Source: Kofleriaceae bacterium (GTDB lineage Bacteria; Myxococcota_A; Polyangia; Haliangiales; Haliangiaceae). Taken from it: a DNA stretch of 64,000 nucleotides. The notes below the pieces were generated by a model. The model was not told the DNA's origin. It made no database searches and saw only the letters and a program-made list of their open reading frames with translations. The stretch spans positions 4,667-68,666 of the forward strand of contig JACKDR010000034.1 in NCBI GenBank assembly GCA_020633495.1, given 5' to 3'. Numbering within the stretch: the first letter of the stretch is position 1; every line of letters begins with the position of its first letter. Position numbers and translations under genes: made by a program. Positions 15,752 to 24,226 of this stretch are shown here, piece after piece.

Positions 15752-17380
15752 CTACCGGACCTCCCAGCGATCGCCCTGGGCCAGATCGAGGTCGAAGCGC
15801 TGCCACGGCCCGATCCAGGTCGAGTAGTTGCGCAGCTGGTCGGTGTACGGCGGGTAGCTCGGGACGCCGGTGAGGTAGTCGCCGTTCGAGGCCCGCAGCG
15901 CGAGCGCGTCGCCGTGACGGATCGCGGTCCCCGGGCTGCCGCCGAGCTTGACCAGGGTGAACCGCGAGCAGGCGGACACGTAGTCGGCGGTGCCGCGCAC
16001 CTGGCCGGTGCCGCTGGCGCAGGTCGACACGAACTTGCTCCCGCGCAGGGTCTCGAGGCTGATCACGTCGCCGTCCTCGAGCTCGCCACCGTCGTGGTCG
16101 AGCAGCCAGAACGCCTGATCGGCGCTGTCGGAGCGCGTGGCGTCGACCCACATCGTGCCGTTACCCTTGCGCTGGACGAAGTCGCCGGTCGACTCGGCGC
16201 GCAGGCGCACGACGTGCTCGCGCCGCGGCTGCTCGACGGTGAAGCGCTCCCAGGGACCGACCGTCGCGCGGTTGGCGTTGGCCGCGCCGCCGCCGCCGTT
16301 CTCGGCCACGACGTAGTGGTTGTCGGAGGCGCGCACGGTGACCTGCTTGCCCGCGACGACCTCGCCGCCGCCGGCGACGTAGATCCGGAAGCGCGACGTG
16401 GCCGAGGTGTCGGGATCGATCATGCGGGCGTCGAGGGCGCCACCCGTGGCGCGCAGGAACTCGCCGCCGAACGTCTTGATGTGCACGGTGTCGCCGGACA
16501 TCAGCCGCCCGCTGTCGAGATCGACCACGAACAGGGTCTCCCACGGGCCCTGGCCGTAGCCGTGGGCGTCGACGTCGGCGCCGCCGCCGTCGATCGCGCT
16601 GAGGTAGCGACCGTTGTCGGTGCGCAGCGCGATGCGGTGCAGCGAGTCGGTGACGCGCTCGCAGGTGGCCCCGGCCGGCCACGCGTCGACGAGCTCGAGC
16701 GAGCGGGTGTCGAGGGTGTCGAAGTCGCCGCACCGGTCGTGCGACGCCTGCAGGATCTCGAAGGCACAGGTGCCGTAGATGTACGGGACGCTGTTGTGGC
16801 CACCGTGGTACCCGGCGGGGCAGCCGGCGTTCGGGTGCGCGTAGTCGTGGGTGTGCATGAACTCGTGGACGATGCCGGAGGCTCGCCACGGGAACGGCTG
16901 GAAGCCGGCGTACCAGCTCCAGTCACCGAACCACTCCGCCCAGTCGTCGGCGAGATCGACGTGGTGGGTGCCCCGCGTGCCCCAGCCCTGGTAGGCGGCG
17001 CTCGCCGATTCGTTGGACGCGGTGGTGTAGGAGCAGCTGTACTCGACGTGGTTCGCCGCGTGGAACGCCTCCCAGGCGCGAGCGATCTGGGTGGCGCGCG
17101 AGGCGGTCGGGAACGGATCGCCGCAGGGCACGTAGTCGGAGGCCATCTTCTGCGCCACGCACTGCGCGAACGCGTCGGAGTTGGCGACGGTGCGCGCCAG
17201 GTGCGACGAGTAGCTGACGAGCGCCTCGGTGTACGGGCTGCACGAGGCGTCGCCGTCCTGGCGGCCGACGAGCGCCTCGTTGTCGACCGAGAGGTCGGGT
17301 TCGGACTCGGGCTCGACGTCGGTGCAGGCCGCGGTGACGAACATCGCGAGGGGGAGCGGGAGGATTCTCGGCAGTCTCAT
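15752..17380 (-). CDS. Secreted zinc metalloprotease with fascin-like beta-trefoil repeats
   Basis: This 542-residue protein has a lipoprotein-type signal ending TAAC. Its first half contains the zinc motif HEFMH at residues 172-176, extended to HEFMHTHDYAH, so His and Asp at fixed spacing may complete the site. It also contains a Cys-rich lid (GYHGGHNS, GTCAFEILQASHDRCGD). The second half has repeats of the form RTDNGRYLSAIDGGG, RASDNHYVVAENGGG, RAESTGDFVQRKGNG and RASNGDYLTGVP, each followed by GPWExF; this is the fascin/FRG1-like beta-trefoil seen in secreted proteins, often for binding. Start ATG 17380, the one that gives a proper signal; a Met seven codons upstream is less likely. The stop is close to an otherwise empty 200-bp gap. 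Confidence 0.82.
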   Translation of the reverse strand: MRLPRILPLPLAMFVTAACTDVEPESEPDLSVDNEALVGRQDGDASCSPYTEALVSYSSHLARTVANSDAFAQCVAQKMASDYVPCGDPFPTASRATQIARAWEAFHAANHVEYSCSYTTASNESASAAYQGWGTRGTHHVDLADDWAEWFGDWSWYAGFQPFPWRASGIVHEFMHTHDYAHPNAGCPAGYHGGHNSVPYIYGTCAFEILQASHDRCGDFDTLDTRSLELVDAWPAGATCERVTDSLHRIALRTDNGRYLSAIDGGGADVDAHGYGQGPWETLFVVDLDSGRLMSGDTVHIKTFGGEFLRATGGALDARMIDPDTSATSRFRIYVAGGGEVVAGKQVTVRASDNHYVVAENGGGGAANANRATVGPWERFTVEQPRREHVVRLRAESTGDFVQRKGNGTMWVDATRSDSADQAFWLLDHDGGELEDGDVISLETLRGSKFVSTCASGTGQVRGTADYVSACSRFTLVKLGGSPGTAIRHGDALALRASNGDYLTGVPSYPPYTDQLRNYSTWIGPWQRFDLDLAQGDRWEVR

Positions 17381-17682
17381 CGTGGTTCCTTTCGAGGGCA
17401 CAGCAGGCGCCCCGCGTCGCCCCGTCGAGCACGCGCCATGCCACGCGCGCGCTGCCGGGTGCTGCCGCGACCCTGCCGGCGGTTGCCACCGTCGACGCGC
17501 ACCGCCGGCGCGAGCTGGACCGACGCGCGCGCGACTCGTGCCCGCGGTGCCCAGCGGGCACGGCCCGGCGCGCCCGCCGCGATGCGACCGTCGGCTCGCA
17601 CGTCCTCGCGACGATCACCGTCGGGGACGCGTCGCGCACCGCGTCGGCGCCGTGACGAGCGCGGTCGCGGTAGGCTGCGGCG
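17381..17682. other. 302-bp divergent intergenic region
   Basis: It lies between the divergent starts of the metalloprotease (left) and a lipoprotein gene (right), so it must hold two promoters. I see no clear -35/-10 pair, tandem repeat or structured RNA. Several frames are open across it only because of high GC. Confidence 0.5.
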
Positions 17683-18249
17683 GTGCGCTGGATGCTGCTG
17701 CTCGTGCTCGCCGTCGGTTGCACGCGCTCGCGCGAGCACGCGCACGAGCACGAGGCCGAGCCCCCGCCCGCCCACGGCTACCGTGGCGCCACCGAGATCG
17801 CCTACCCGGTGCGCGCGCCGGTCGATCTCGAGGAGGTCCGACGCGTGCTGCGCGACGAGGGCCTCGACGTCGACCGGGTGAAGACCGGGCGCGCCGGCGA
17901 CCTCGTCATCCACGTGCCCCTGCAGCAGGCCGATCCGGTGGCGCTGGAGCGCGCGGCCGCGGCGGTGACCGCGCTGGCGCCGACGACCGTGGCGCGCTGG
18001 TCCGGCAACCGGCTGCACATCCGCGCCGACCACGCGCTCACCGAGGCCGAGGTCCGCCCCGCCGTCGCGAGCGCCGGCTTCGAGATCATCGGGGTCGAGG
18101 CGAGCGCCGAGCCGGCGCTGGCGGAGTACGACATGACCGTGCAGGTCGCCGGCCCGGAGGTGCGGTACGAGCGGGTGCTGGAGGCGCGCTTCCCGCAGCT
18201 CGTGCCGCCGCCCCGCGTGTGGTCGGTCGGACCGTCGCGGCCCCGGTGA
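17683..18249 (+). CDS. Lipoprotein with His-rich N-terminus, unknown function
   Basis: This 188-residue protein starts at GTG 17683 (an ATG three codons on is also possible) with the lipobox AVGC (Cys13). The mature N-terminus carries REHAHEHEAE, which may bind metal. Two similar alpha/beta halves follow (VDLEEVRRVLRDEGLDVDRVKTG and HALTEAEVRPAVASAGFEIIG), each resembling a ferredoxin-like beta-alpha-beta unit. No enzyme motif is seen. The ORF ends about 130 bases before the transporter start and could be in the same transcript. Confidence 0.68.
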   Translation: MRWMLLLVLAVGCTRSREHAHEHEAEPPPAHGYRGATEIAYPVRAPVDLEEVRRVLRDEGLDVDRVKTGRAGDLVIHVPLQQADPVALERAAAAVTALAPTTVARWSGNRLHIRADHALTEAEVRPAVASAGFEIIGVEASAEPALAEYDMTVQVAGPEVRYERVLEARFPQLVPPPRVWSVGPSRPR

Positions 18250-18375
18250 ACGAGGGGGAACGGGTGGGGGATGCCGTGGCGCCGGCGGAAGCCCCGGGCC
18301 GTCCCGCGCCCGCGCCGCACGGCAGGCACCGGGCCGGTCCCACCGCGCCCCGCCGGGGTGCTAGCGTCCCGCGCC

Positions 18376-19632
18376 GTGCAAGCACGCGGTACCCGGCCCT
18401 GGCTGTGGGCGATCCTGAACCTGCCCTTCGGCGCCACGTCCGGCTTCGTCGCCGTGATGCTCGGCTTCATCCTCAAGAAGCAGGGGATGGGCGACGACGT
18501 GATCGCGAGCCTGGTCGCGCTCAACCTCTTGCCGCACACGTGGAAGGTCCTGTGGGCGCCGATCGCCGACAGCACGCTGACCCGCAAGCGCTGGTACGTG
18601 CTGTCCAACGTGGCGTCGTGCGCGACGATCCTGGCGCTGGCGTTCGTGCCGATCACCCGGGGCAACCTCACGATCATCGAGGTCCTGGTGTTCGCCAACA
18701 GCGTCGCGATCACGCTGGTCGGCATGGCCGTCGAGGGCCTGATGGCGCACGCGACGCCACCGGAAGAGCGCGGGCGCGCCGCCGGCTGGTTCCAGGCCGG
18801 CAACGTCGGCGGCGCCGGCCTCGGCGGCGGCCTCGGCCTGTTCCTCGCCGAGCAGATCTCGAGCGAGGTCGCGTTCATGGTGCTGGCCGGCATCCTGCTC
18901 GCGTGCACGCTGGCGCTGCGCGCCGTCCCCGAGGCCGCGCGCATCCCCGAGGCGCCCGCCGCGGTCGAGCACCACACGCCGCACTGGCTGGCCCGCATCG
19001 TCGAGGTCTTCAAGGAGGTGTGGGCGATGCTGCGCAGCCGCCGCGGCGTCGTCGCGATCGCGCTGGTGTTCCTGCCCATCGGCTCGGCCGCCGCCGCCGG
19101 CATCTTCGCCGGTCAGATCGCGACCGACTGGCACGCCAGCGCCAACCTGGTCGCGACCACCAGCGGCGTCGCGGCGGGTGTCGCGGCGACGGTGGGCTGC
19201 CTGTTCGGCGGCTGGATGTCGGATCGCCTGGGCCGGCGCCGCGCCTACATGCTGTCGGGGCTGGGCCTGGCCGCGGTCGCGGTCGCGATGAGCCTGGCGC
19301 CCAAGACCGCCGTGACCTACGCGATCTTCACCCTGGGCTACCAGGCCGCCGGCGGCGTCGCGTACGGCGCCTTCACCGGCTTCGTCCTCGAGGTCATCGG
19401 GACCGGCGCCGCGGCGACCAAGTACAACGCGCTGGCGTCGCTGTCGAACATCCCGATCACGTACATGACCAAGGTCCTGGGCTGGGCGTCGACCGCGTAC
19501 GGCCCGGTCGTGATGCTGCACGTCGACGCCGGCTCCGAGGTCGCCGGCATCGCGCTGTTCATGCTGATCGTCCTGATCGTCAAGCCCGACCGCGAGCCAG
19601 TGCCGCCGGCCGCGGACGCGGCGTCGACGTAG
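18376..19632 (+). CDS. MFS transporter, AmpG/PAT-like
   Basis: This 418-residue protein has about twelve hydrophobic segments. The first helix is LWAILNLPFGATSGFVAVML. The loop LLPHTWKVLWAPIADSTLT matches the PAT/AmpG branch of the major facilitator superfamily, as does GGWMSDRLGRRRAYMLSG between helices 8 and 9. AmpG members import muropeptides, while PAT members export or import other anions; the cargo here is not known. I chose GTG 18376, because the 35 upstream residues in frame are Arg/Pro-rich and not helical. It ends 91 bases before the stop of a minus-strand small membrane protein gene. Confidence 0.82.
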   Translation: MQARGTRPWLWAILNLPFGATSGFVAVMLGFILKKQGMGDDVIASLVALNLLPHTWKVLWAPIADSTLTRKRWYVLSNVASCATILALAFVPITRGNLTIIEVLVFANSVAITLVGMAVEGLMAHATPPEERGRAAGWFQAGNVGGAGLGGGLGLFLAEQISSEVAFMVLAGILLACTLALRAVPEAARIPEAPAAVEHHTPHWLARIVEVFKEVWAMLRSRRGVVAIALVFLPIGSAAAAGIFAGQIATDWHASANLVATTSGVAAGVAATVGCLFGGWMSDRLGRRRAYMLSGLGLAAVAVAMSLAPKTAVTYAIFTLGYQAAGGVAYGAFTGFVLEVIGTGAAATKYNALASLSNIPITYMTKVLGWASTAYGPVVMLHVDAGSEVAGIALFMLIVLIVKPDREPVPPAADAAST

Positions 19633-19722
19633 CGATCACGCGCCGCCGGCCGCGCGATCGCGCACCGGGTGCGCGCCCGGACGGGCCGGCCGCAGCCACT
19701 GCTCGCCGCGGGCCCTTGGCGC

Positions 19723-19917
19723 TCACGGCCGCCGCGCGCCGGGGGCCTCCCATTCGCGCTCCTTGCGCAGCAGCGTCACGACGCCGAACGCGAGGAGCGT
19801 GACCACGAGGCTCCCCACGACCACGCCCATGACGGTGAAGTCCGCGACCACGCTGAGGATGACCACCGTGACGATGAGCAGCGTCGGGATGATGATGACT
19901 TCGAGTGCGACGCCCAT
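19723..19917 (-). CDS. Small two-helix membrane protein
   Basis: This protein has 64 residues with a strong ribosome binding site (AGGAGG six bases before ATG 19917), which decides the start. Two transmembrane helices are obvious, LEVIIIPTLLIVTVVILSVV and MGVVVGSLVVTLLAFGVVTLL, with a short Arg/Lys-rich C-terminus (LRKEREWEAPGARRP) expected in the cytoplasm. No family is recognised. It is divergent from the DUF2202 gene with 182 bases between. Confidence 0.72.
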   Translation of the reverse strand: MGVALEVIIIPTLLIVTVVILSVVADFTVMGVVVGSLVVTLLAFGVVTLLRKEREWEAPGARRP

Positions 19918-20036
19918 GATCGACCTCCTCTCGGTTCGAGCTCGTCGTGACCTCGTCTCGCTGCATCCGATGTGCCGCGACCGCGGGCGCGGCGAATCAC
20001 CACGGCCGAGATGACGTCGCCGCCGGGGTCTCGCGG

Positions 20037-20042
20037 TTGACA
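20037..20042 (+). promoter_or_regulatory. Candidate -35 element TTGACA for the DUF2202-TetR operon
   Basis: A perfect TTGACA stands 58 bases upstream of the DUF2202 ATG. At 17-18 bases spacing the -10 position (AAGTTG) is poor but falls inside the inverted repeat at 20058-20080, the arrangement expected for a repressed promoter. Confidence 0.45.
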
Positions 20043-20057
20043 CCCGGCCCGGCGGTG

Positions 20058-20080
20058 GCAAGTTGCAAGCAACTGCTTGC
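20058..20080 (+). promoter_or_regulatory. Inverted repeat, candidate TetR operator
   Basis: AGTTGC AA GCAACT is a perfect 6-bp inverted repeat with a 2-base spacer (20061-20074), nested in GCAAG...CTTGC (20058-20080). It lies 20-42 bases before the DUF2202 start and overlaps the expected -10 region. It is an AT-richer island in GC-rich DNA. A TetR-family gene is the second gene of the unit, and TetR proteins bind palindromes of this size at their own promoters. Autoregulation is inferred. Confidence 0.55.
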
Positions 20081-20099
20081 TTTCACCGCGGAGGGCATC

Positions 20100-20738
20100 A
20101 TGTGGTCCAGAAGTCTCGTGATCTCGATGATTTCGGCGCTGGGCATCGGAGCGGTTGCGTGCGGCAGCGCGGGCGACGGCGCCGGCGACGACACCACGCC
20201 GGCGCCGGGCACGATCAGCGCCGCCGAGGCCAGCGATCTGGTCTGGGTGCGCGAGGAGGAGAAGCTCGCCCGCGACGTCTACCGGGTCCTCGACGACGCC
20301 TGGGGCACCACGCCGGTGTTCGCCAACATCGCGGTCGCCGAGCAGCGCCACATGGACGAGATCGCGGTGCTGCTGGATGCCTACGGCGTCGCCGATCCGG
20401 TCGTCGACGACACCGTCGGCGCGTTCACCGATCCGGCGATCGCCCAGCTCTACGCGCAGCTCACCACCGCCGGCCTGCCGTCGGCGATCGACGCCCTCGC
20501 GGTCGGCGCGACGATCGAGGATCTCGACATCTTCGACATCGACGCCCGCGTCGCGCGCACCGACCGCGCCGACATCGTCGCGGCCTACGGGCGCCTGACC
20601 TGCGGCTCGGAGAACCACCTGCGCGCGTTCACCGGCCAGCTCGACGCCGTCGGCGCCAGCTACGCCCCGCAGTACCTCACGCTCGACGCCTACCAGGCGA
20701 TCCTGGCCGCCGATCATCAGATGTGCGGGTCACCATAG
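20100..20738 (+). CDS. DUF2202 (ferritin-like) lipoprotein
   Basis: This 212-residue protein has a lipoprotein-like start with AVAC (Cys21), after a ribosome site GGAG. The mature part matches DUF2202: REEEKLARDVYRVL, FANIAVAEQRHMDEIAVLL, TVGAFTDPAIAQLY, GATIEDLDIFDIDARV and SENHLRAFTGQL. The paired Glu-x-x-His and carboxylates resemble the diiron four-helix fold, but metal binding or activity is not demonstrated for the family. It precedes the TetR gene by four bases. The candidate operator lies just upstream. Confidence 0.88.
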   Translation: MWSRSLVISMISALGIGAVACGSAGDGAGDDTTPAPGTISAAEASDLVWVREEEKLARDVYRVLDDAWGTTPVFANIAVAEQRHMDEIAVLLDAYGVADPVVDDTVGAFTDPAIAQLYAQLTTAGLPSAIDALAVGATIEDLDIFDIDARVARTDRADIVAAYGRLTCGSENHLRAFTGQLDAVGASYAPQYLTLDAYQAILAADHQMCGSP

Positions 20739-20742
20739 GCGG

Positions 20743-21342
20743 GTGGCCAGGCGCTACCAACGCACCGACGTCCGCCGCCGTCAGATCGCGGAGGCCGCGC
20801 TGGCGCTGATCGCCGAGCGCGGCCTCGACGGCTTCACGACGCGCGCGCTGGGCAGCCGCGTCGGCCTGACCGACGGCACGATCTTCCGCCACTTCGACAG
20901 CAAGGCCGAGATCGTCCTGGCCGCGCTCGACGTCCTCGAGGAGCGGATGTTCGCGGTCGTGCCCGACGATCCGGATCCGCTGATCCGCCTCGAGGCGATG
21001 TTCGCGCACCGCGCCCGCTTCGTCGCCGGCGAGGGGCTGTTCGGCCGGCTGGTGTTCACCGAGCAGCTGATCCACGTCGCCGGGGACGCCGCGCGGGTCC
21101 GGCTCCGCGCCCTGCAGGCCCGCAACTTCGCCGTCGTCGAGGCCGCGCTCGGCGAGCTCGGCGCGGCGGGCCGCCTCGCGATCGGCGGGCCGCCGGCGCG
21201 GCTGTTGCCGGTGTTCCAGGGGCTCGTGCTCACCTTCGCGTTCGAGGCCGCGCTCGAGCGCGCGGGCGCGGCCGACACCCTCGACGCCCGCATCCGGGCC
21301 CGGTGGGAGACGTTCCGCGCGCTCGCGATCACGCCGGGCTGA
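20743..21342 (+). CDS. TetR-family transcriptional regulator
   Basis: This 199-residue protein starts at GTG 20743. The N-terminal helix-turn-helix domain is complete: QIAEAALALIAERGLDGFTTRALGSRVGLTDGTIFRHFDSKAEIVLAAL. The C-terminal ligand domain is divergent, as usual. It sits four bases behind the DUF2202 gene, so it is co-transcribed with it and probably controls that unit through the inverted repeat at 20058-20080. The ligand is not known. Confidence 0.88.
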   Translation: MARRYQRTDVRRRQIAEAALALIAERGLDGFTTRALGSRVGLTDGTIFRHFDSKAEIVLAALDVLEERMFAVVPDDPDPLIRLEAMFAHRARFVAGEGLFGRLVFTEQLIHVAGDAARVRLRALQARNFAVVEAALGELGAAGRLAIGGPPARLLPVFQGLVLTFAFEAALERAGAADTLDARIRARWETFRALAITPG

Positions 21343-21377
21343 GGGCGACGCGGCGCGCGCGGCCCGGCGGGGACGGC

Positions 21378-22076
21378 TCAGGGCACGCGCTTGAACTCGA
21401 CCTCGCTCTCGGCGCCGCCCGAGAAGCCCGACACGCCCGACGCGGGGCCGACGGCGTCGAAGCAGATCGACAGCCAGCCGCCGTCGCCGGCGGACCAGCT
21501 GCGCTCCTGACACCAGACCTTGCCATCGCCGTTGATCTCGACGTGCTCCTCGAAGCCCATCTCCTCGTCGAGGACGCGCGACGTCGAGCCCGCGACCGGC
21601 CGGGCCGGCAGGATCATCTCCTCGGGCGCCAGCTCGGGAGCGCCGTCGCCGGGCGGGTCACCCTCGAGCCGCCACAGCCCGACGTCGTTGGCCGCCCACC
21701 AGCCGGTCAGCGGATCGATCATGCCGGTGGCCGCGAGGTCCCCGTCGCACGCGACGTGGCCGAGGACGCCGCCGTCGAAGGTGCCGACCTCGGCGACGTG
21801 GCAGGTCACCCGGGAGTCGCCCTCCTGCGTGACCACGCCGCTGGCGTCGGCCGCGGGATCCTCCTCGTCCATGAACGACGTCGTGCTGTGGACCTCGAAG
21901 GTCCACGTGGCGCCCGGCGTGAAGACGGCGAGGTCGCGAGGCGCCGGGAAGGCGTCGCCACCGGCGGGCGTGGGCCGCACCGGCGCGCCGGTGTCGGGGG
22001 AGGCGGGGCCGGCGGCCTTGCCGCCACAGGCGGCGACCAGGCAGGTGCAAGCGTACGCGAGCGAGCGAAGCTTCAT
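21378..22076 (-). CDS. Lipoprotein, unknown function
   Basis: This 232-residue protein has a lipoprotein signal with VAAC (Cys17) and a Pro/Ala-rich linker. The mature domain is beta-rich with conserved-looking Trp and Cys: WTFEVHSTTSFMDEE, VTCHVAEVGTFDG, GHVACDGDLAATG and VWCQERSW. No recognised family. It is convergent with the TetR gene and divergent from the M91 gene (197 bases). Confidence 0.66.
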   Translation of the reverse strand: MKLRSLAYACTCLVAACGGKAAGPASPDTGAPVRPTPAGGDAFPAPRDLAVFTPGATWTFEVHSTTSFMDEEDPAADASGVVTQEGDSRVTCHVAEVGTFDGGVLGHVACDGDLAATGMIDPLTGWWAANDVGLWRLEGDPPGDGAPELAPEEMILPARPVAGSTSRVLDEEMGFEEHVEINGDGKVWCQERSWSAGDGGWLSICFDAVGPASGVSGFSGGAESEVEFKRVP

Positions 22077-22273
22077 TCGCCGAGAATACCGGGATCGCGG
22101 GCGCGCGGGCGCGAGCCGCGCGGCGGACGCACGGCCGTCGCAGGCCGGCCTCGCCGGCCGCGGCGGCGCCGCCCCGGCCGGCCGCGGCGCCGGCGACCGA
22201 TCTTTGCCGCATTCACCGCGACGGCGCGCGGGCTGCGGGCGCTACCGTCGACGGCGACCCGGAGCGGAGCGCC

Positions 22274-23371
22274 ATGGACCTGCTGAACACCGCCAGCGAC
22301 TTCCTGTTCGGCCCCGAGCCCACCGTGCCGGACCCCGCGCGGCGCCCGGTGGCGCCGGGCAACGCGGCCGAGGCCGCCGACATCGCGACCCGCGAGCGCG
22401 GCGACGGCGTCCTGGGCTGGATGGGCAACGTCGCCGACGGCCTCGGCCACGAGGGCCTGCTCGAGACCCTCATGGATCCCGCGGGCGTCGCCGATCGCGC
22501 GGCGGCGCGACGCGAGCTGGCCGGCCGCTTCGACGTCCGCGACCCAGACGGCCTGATGTGCAGCGACGACGACCCCGGCGCCGAGGCCGAGAACGTCGTG
22601 TCGCCCGAGGAGTACGAGCGCATCGTCCACGAGTACTCGGACATCCGCATGGGCCGCAGCGACATCGCGTTCAACACCGAGGGCCTGTCCGACGACGAGG
22701 CCGCGGCGTTCCGCCAGGACTCGATGAACGACATCGCCAGCATCATGCAGACCTCCGGCGGTCGCACGCTGATCGACGACCTGGCGCACAACGAGCACGA
22801 CACGACCCCGGATGGCGTCGACAACCCGACCCACCGCACGACCACGCTGTCGCCGCTGTTCAACACCAACAGCAGCGGCAACTACGACCCGACGCTCGGC
22901 CGCACCAACACCAACGGCTTCGCGGCGCCGATCGACGGCGCCCACCAGTCCGACGGCGTCGGCACCGACTCGCGGGTCCGCTTCAACCCCGGCGACACCC
23001 CGATCGCGCCCAACAACTACGACGGCGCCCAGGACGAGTGGCTGCCGTGGCGCAGCGACGTGTTGCTCTATCACGAGCTCGTCCACTCGCGGGACCAGAC
23101 CCGCGGCACCTTCGACGCCAGCCCGGTGGCGGCCGGCGACGGCGGCGATCCCTTCGACCTCGGCTTGGACTCCCGCGGCAACCCGCTGCGGCGCGGCGAG
23201 CACCGCGCCGCCGGCCTCGGCATGTACGCCGACGAGCCGATCAGCGAGAACGCGTACCGCACCGCGCGGCGGGGCATCTCGGTCGGCGCCCGCGACGGCG
23301 ACGCCACGATGCCCAACCGCGACACCTACTACTACCACTCCGGGTCGACCAACCCGCCGCCCGGGCCGTAG
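22274..23371 (+). CDS. M91 (NleD-like) zinc metallopeptidase, candidate secreted effector
   Basis: This protein has 365 residues, with no signal peptide. The C-terminal half has the HExxH zinc site LYHELVHSRDQTRG (HELVH, residues 267-271), followed by RRGEHRAAGLG with the Glu expected as third ligand or partner, and ENAYR near the end, the pattern of peptidase M91. The M91 founder is NleD, a type III effector that cleaves host kinases. Upstream of it, EYERIVHEYSDIRMG and MNDIASIMQTSGGRTLIDDL resemble the M91 entry region. The N-terminal 150 residues are unique and may be a secretion or delivery module. The next gene encodes a lipoprotein (19 bases) that could be its cognate immunity or partner; this is untested. 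Confidence 0.72.
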   Translation: MDLLNTASDFLFGPEPTVPDPARRPVAPGNAAEAADIATRERGDGVLGWMGNVADGLGHEGLLETLMDPAGVADRAAARRELAGRFDVRDPDGLMCSDDDPGAEAENVVSPEEYERIVHEYSDIRMGRSDIAFNTEGLSDDEAAAFRQDSMNDIASIMQTSGGRTLIDDLAHNEHDTTPDGVDNPTHRTTTLSPLFNTNSSGNYDPTLGRTNTNGFAAPIDGAHQSDGVGTDSRVRFNPGDTPIAPNNYDGAQDEWLPWRSDVLLYHELVHSRDQTRGTFDASPVAAGDGGDPFDLGLDSRGNPLRRGEHRAAGLGMYADEPISENAYRTARRGISVGARDGDATMPNRDTYYYHSGSTNPPPGP

Positions 23372-23389
23372 CGCGGTAGCATCGCCGCC

Positions 23390-24160
23390 ATGTCCTCGCC
23401 CCGCGTGAATCGATCGGCCCGCGACCCGCGCACGACGTCGCGGACCGCGGCGCTCGTGGTGCTCGGCGGCGCCCTGGCGCTGGGCTGCGAGCACACCCCG
23501 ACCCCGCCGCCGACGTCGGGCAGCAGCGCCGGCGCGTCGCCGACGAAGCCGCCGACCGCGCCGGGCCCGACGGCCCCGACCGGCCCCACGTCCACCGCGG
23601 CGGGCGCCGCCCAGCCCGAGGATGCCGGCATGCCTGACTCCCACGACGTCTCGCTCGAGTGGACCGCGCAGGTCGACCAGGACCACCTGGCCGTCCACTA
23701 CACGATCCACAACCGGTCGGCGGCGCCGATCTTCGTCGCCGACCGGCTCATCACCGAGCACGGCGGCAAGGGCCCGGTGCTGGTCCCCGACCGCTGCATC
23801 GTCGTCGACGGCGACCCCGGCGTGATCCGCCTGGTCCGCGGCGTCGTGCCGGTGACGACGACCGAGTTCAACCGCGCGCCCGGCGTCGTCGAGGTCGCCG
23901 CCGGCGCCGACCACGAGGGCAGCGCCCGGCTCGAGTACCCGCTGCGCGCGTACCACAACGTCCAGGCCGGCTGGCCGACGCTGGCCGCCGACGCCCGCTC
24001 GATCGTCCTCGAGGTCGCGTACATCGCCGACGCCGGGACGCCGGCCGACTGGGCCGACATCACGGTCACCAACAGCAAGGACAAGGTCCACGTCCCGCAG
24101 CTGCCGTACTTCTTCAGCCACCAGCACGTGCTGAAGGGCAAGCCGATCACGCTGCCGTAG
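23390..24160 (+). CDS. Lipoprotein downstream of the M91 peptidase gene
   Basis: This 256-residue protein has a lipoprotein signal (ALGC, Cys33), a Pro/Thr/Ser-rich linker (about 36-75), then a beta-rich region of about 170 residues (SLEWTAQVDQDHLAVHYTIHN, LVRGVVPVTTTEFNRAPG, VPQLPYFFSHQHVLKG) that resembles an Ig-like or immunity fold. It is 19 bases after the M91 gene on the same strand, so the two are probably co-transcribed. A periplasmic inhibitor of the neighbouring peptidase is one possibility; I see no family that proves it. Confidence 0.62.
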   Translation: MSSPRVNRSARDPRTTSRTAALVVLGGALALGCEHTPTPPPTSGSSAGASPTKPPTAPGPTAPTGPTSTAAGAAQPEDAGMPDSHDVSLEWTAQVDQDHLAVHYTIHNRSAAPIFVADRLITEHGGKGPVLVPDRCIVVDGDPGVIRLVRGVVPVTTTEFNRAPGVVEVAAGADHEGSARLEYPLRAYHNVQAGWPTLAADARSIVLEVAYIADAGTPADWADITVTNSKDKVHVPQLPYFFSHQHVLKGKPITLP

Positions 24161-24226
24161 CCCCGGGCGGTCGCCCCGCGGTGACGGGGAGGCGCGAGGC
24201 GACGCGACGCGACCGGCGCGGCGCGG

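Noticed and set aside
24170..24195. CCCCG...CGGGG stem as a terminator between the lipoprotein and the deacetylase gene
   Set aside because: The stem is only five pairs and no T run follows on either strand.
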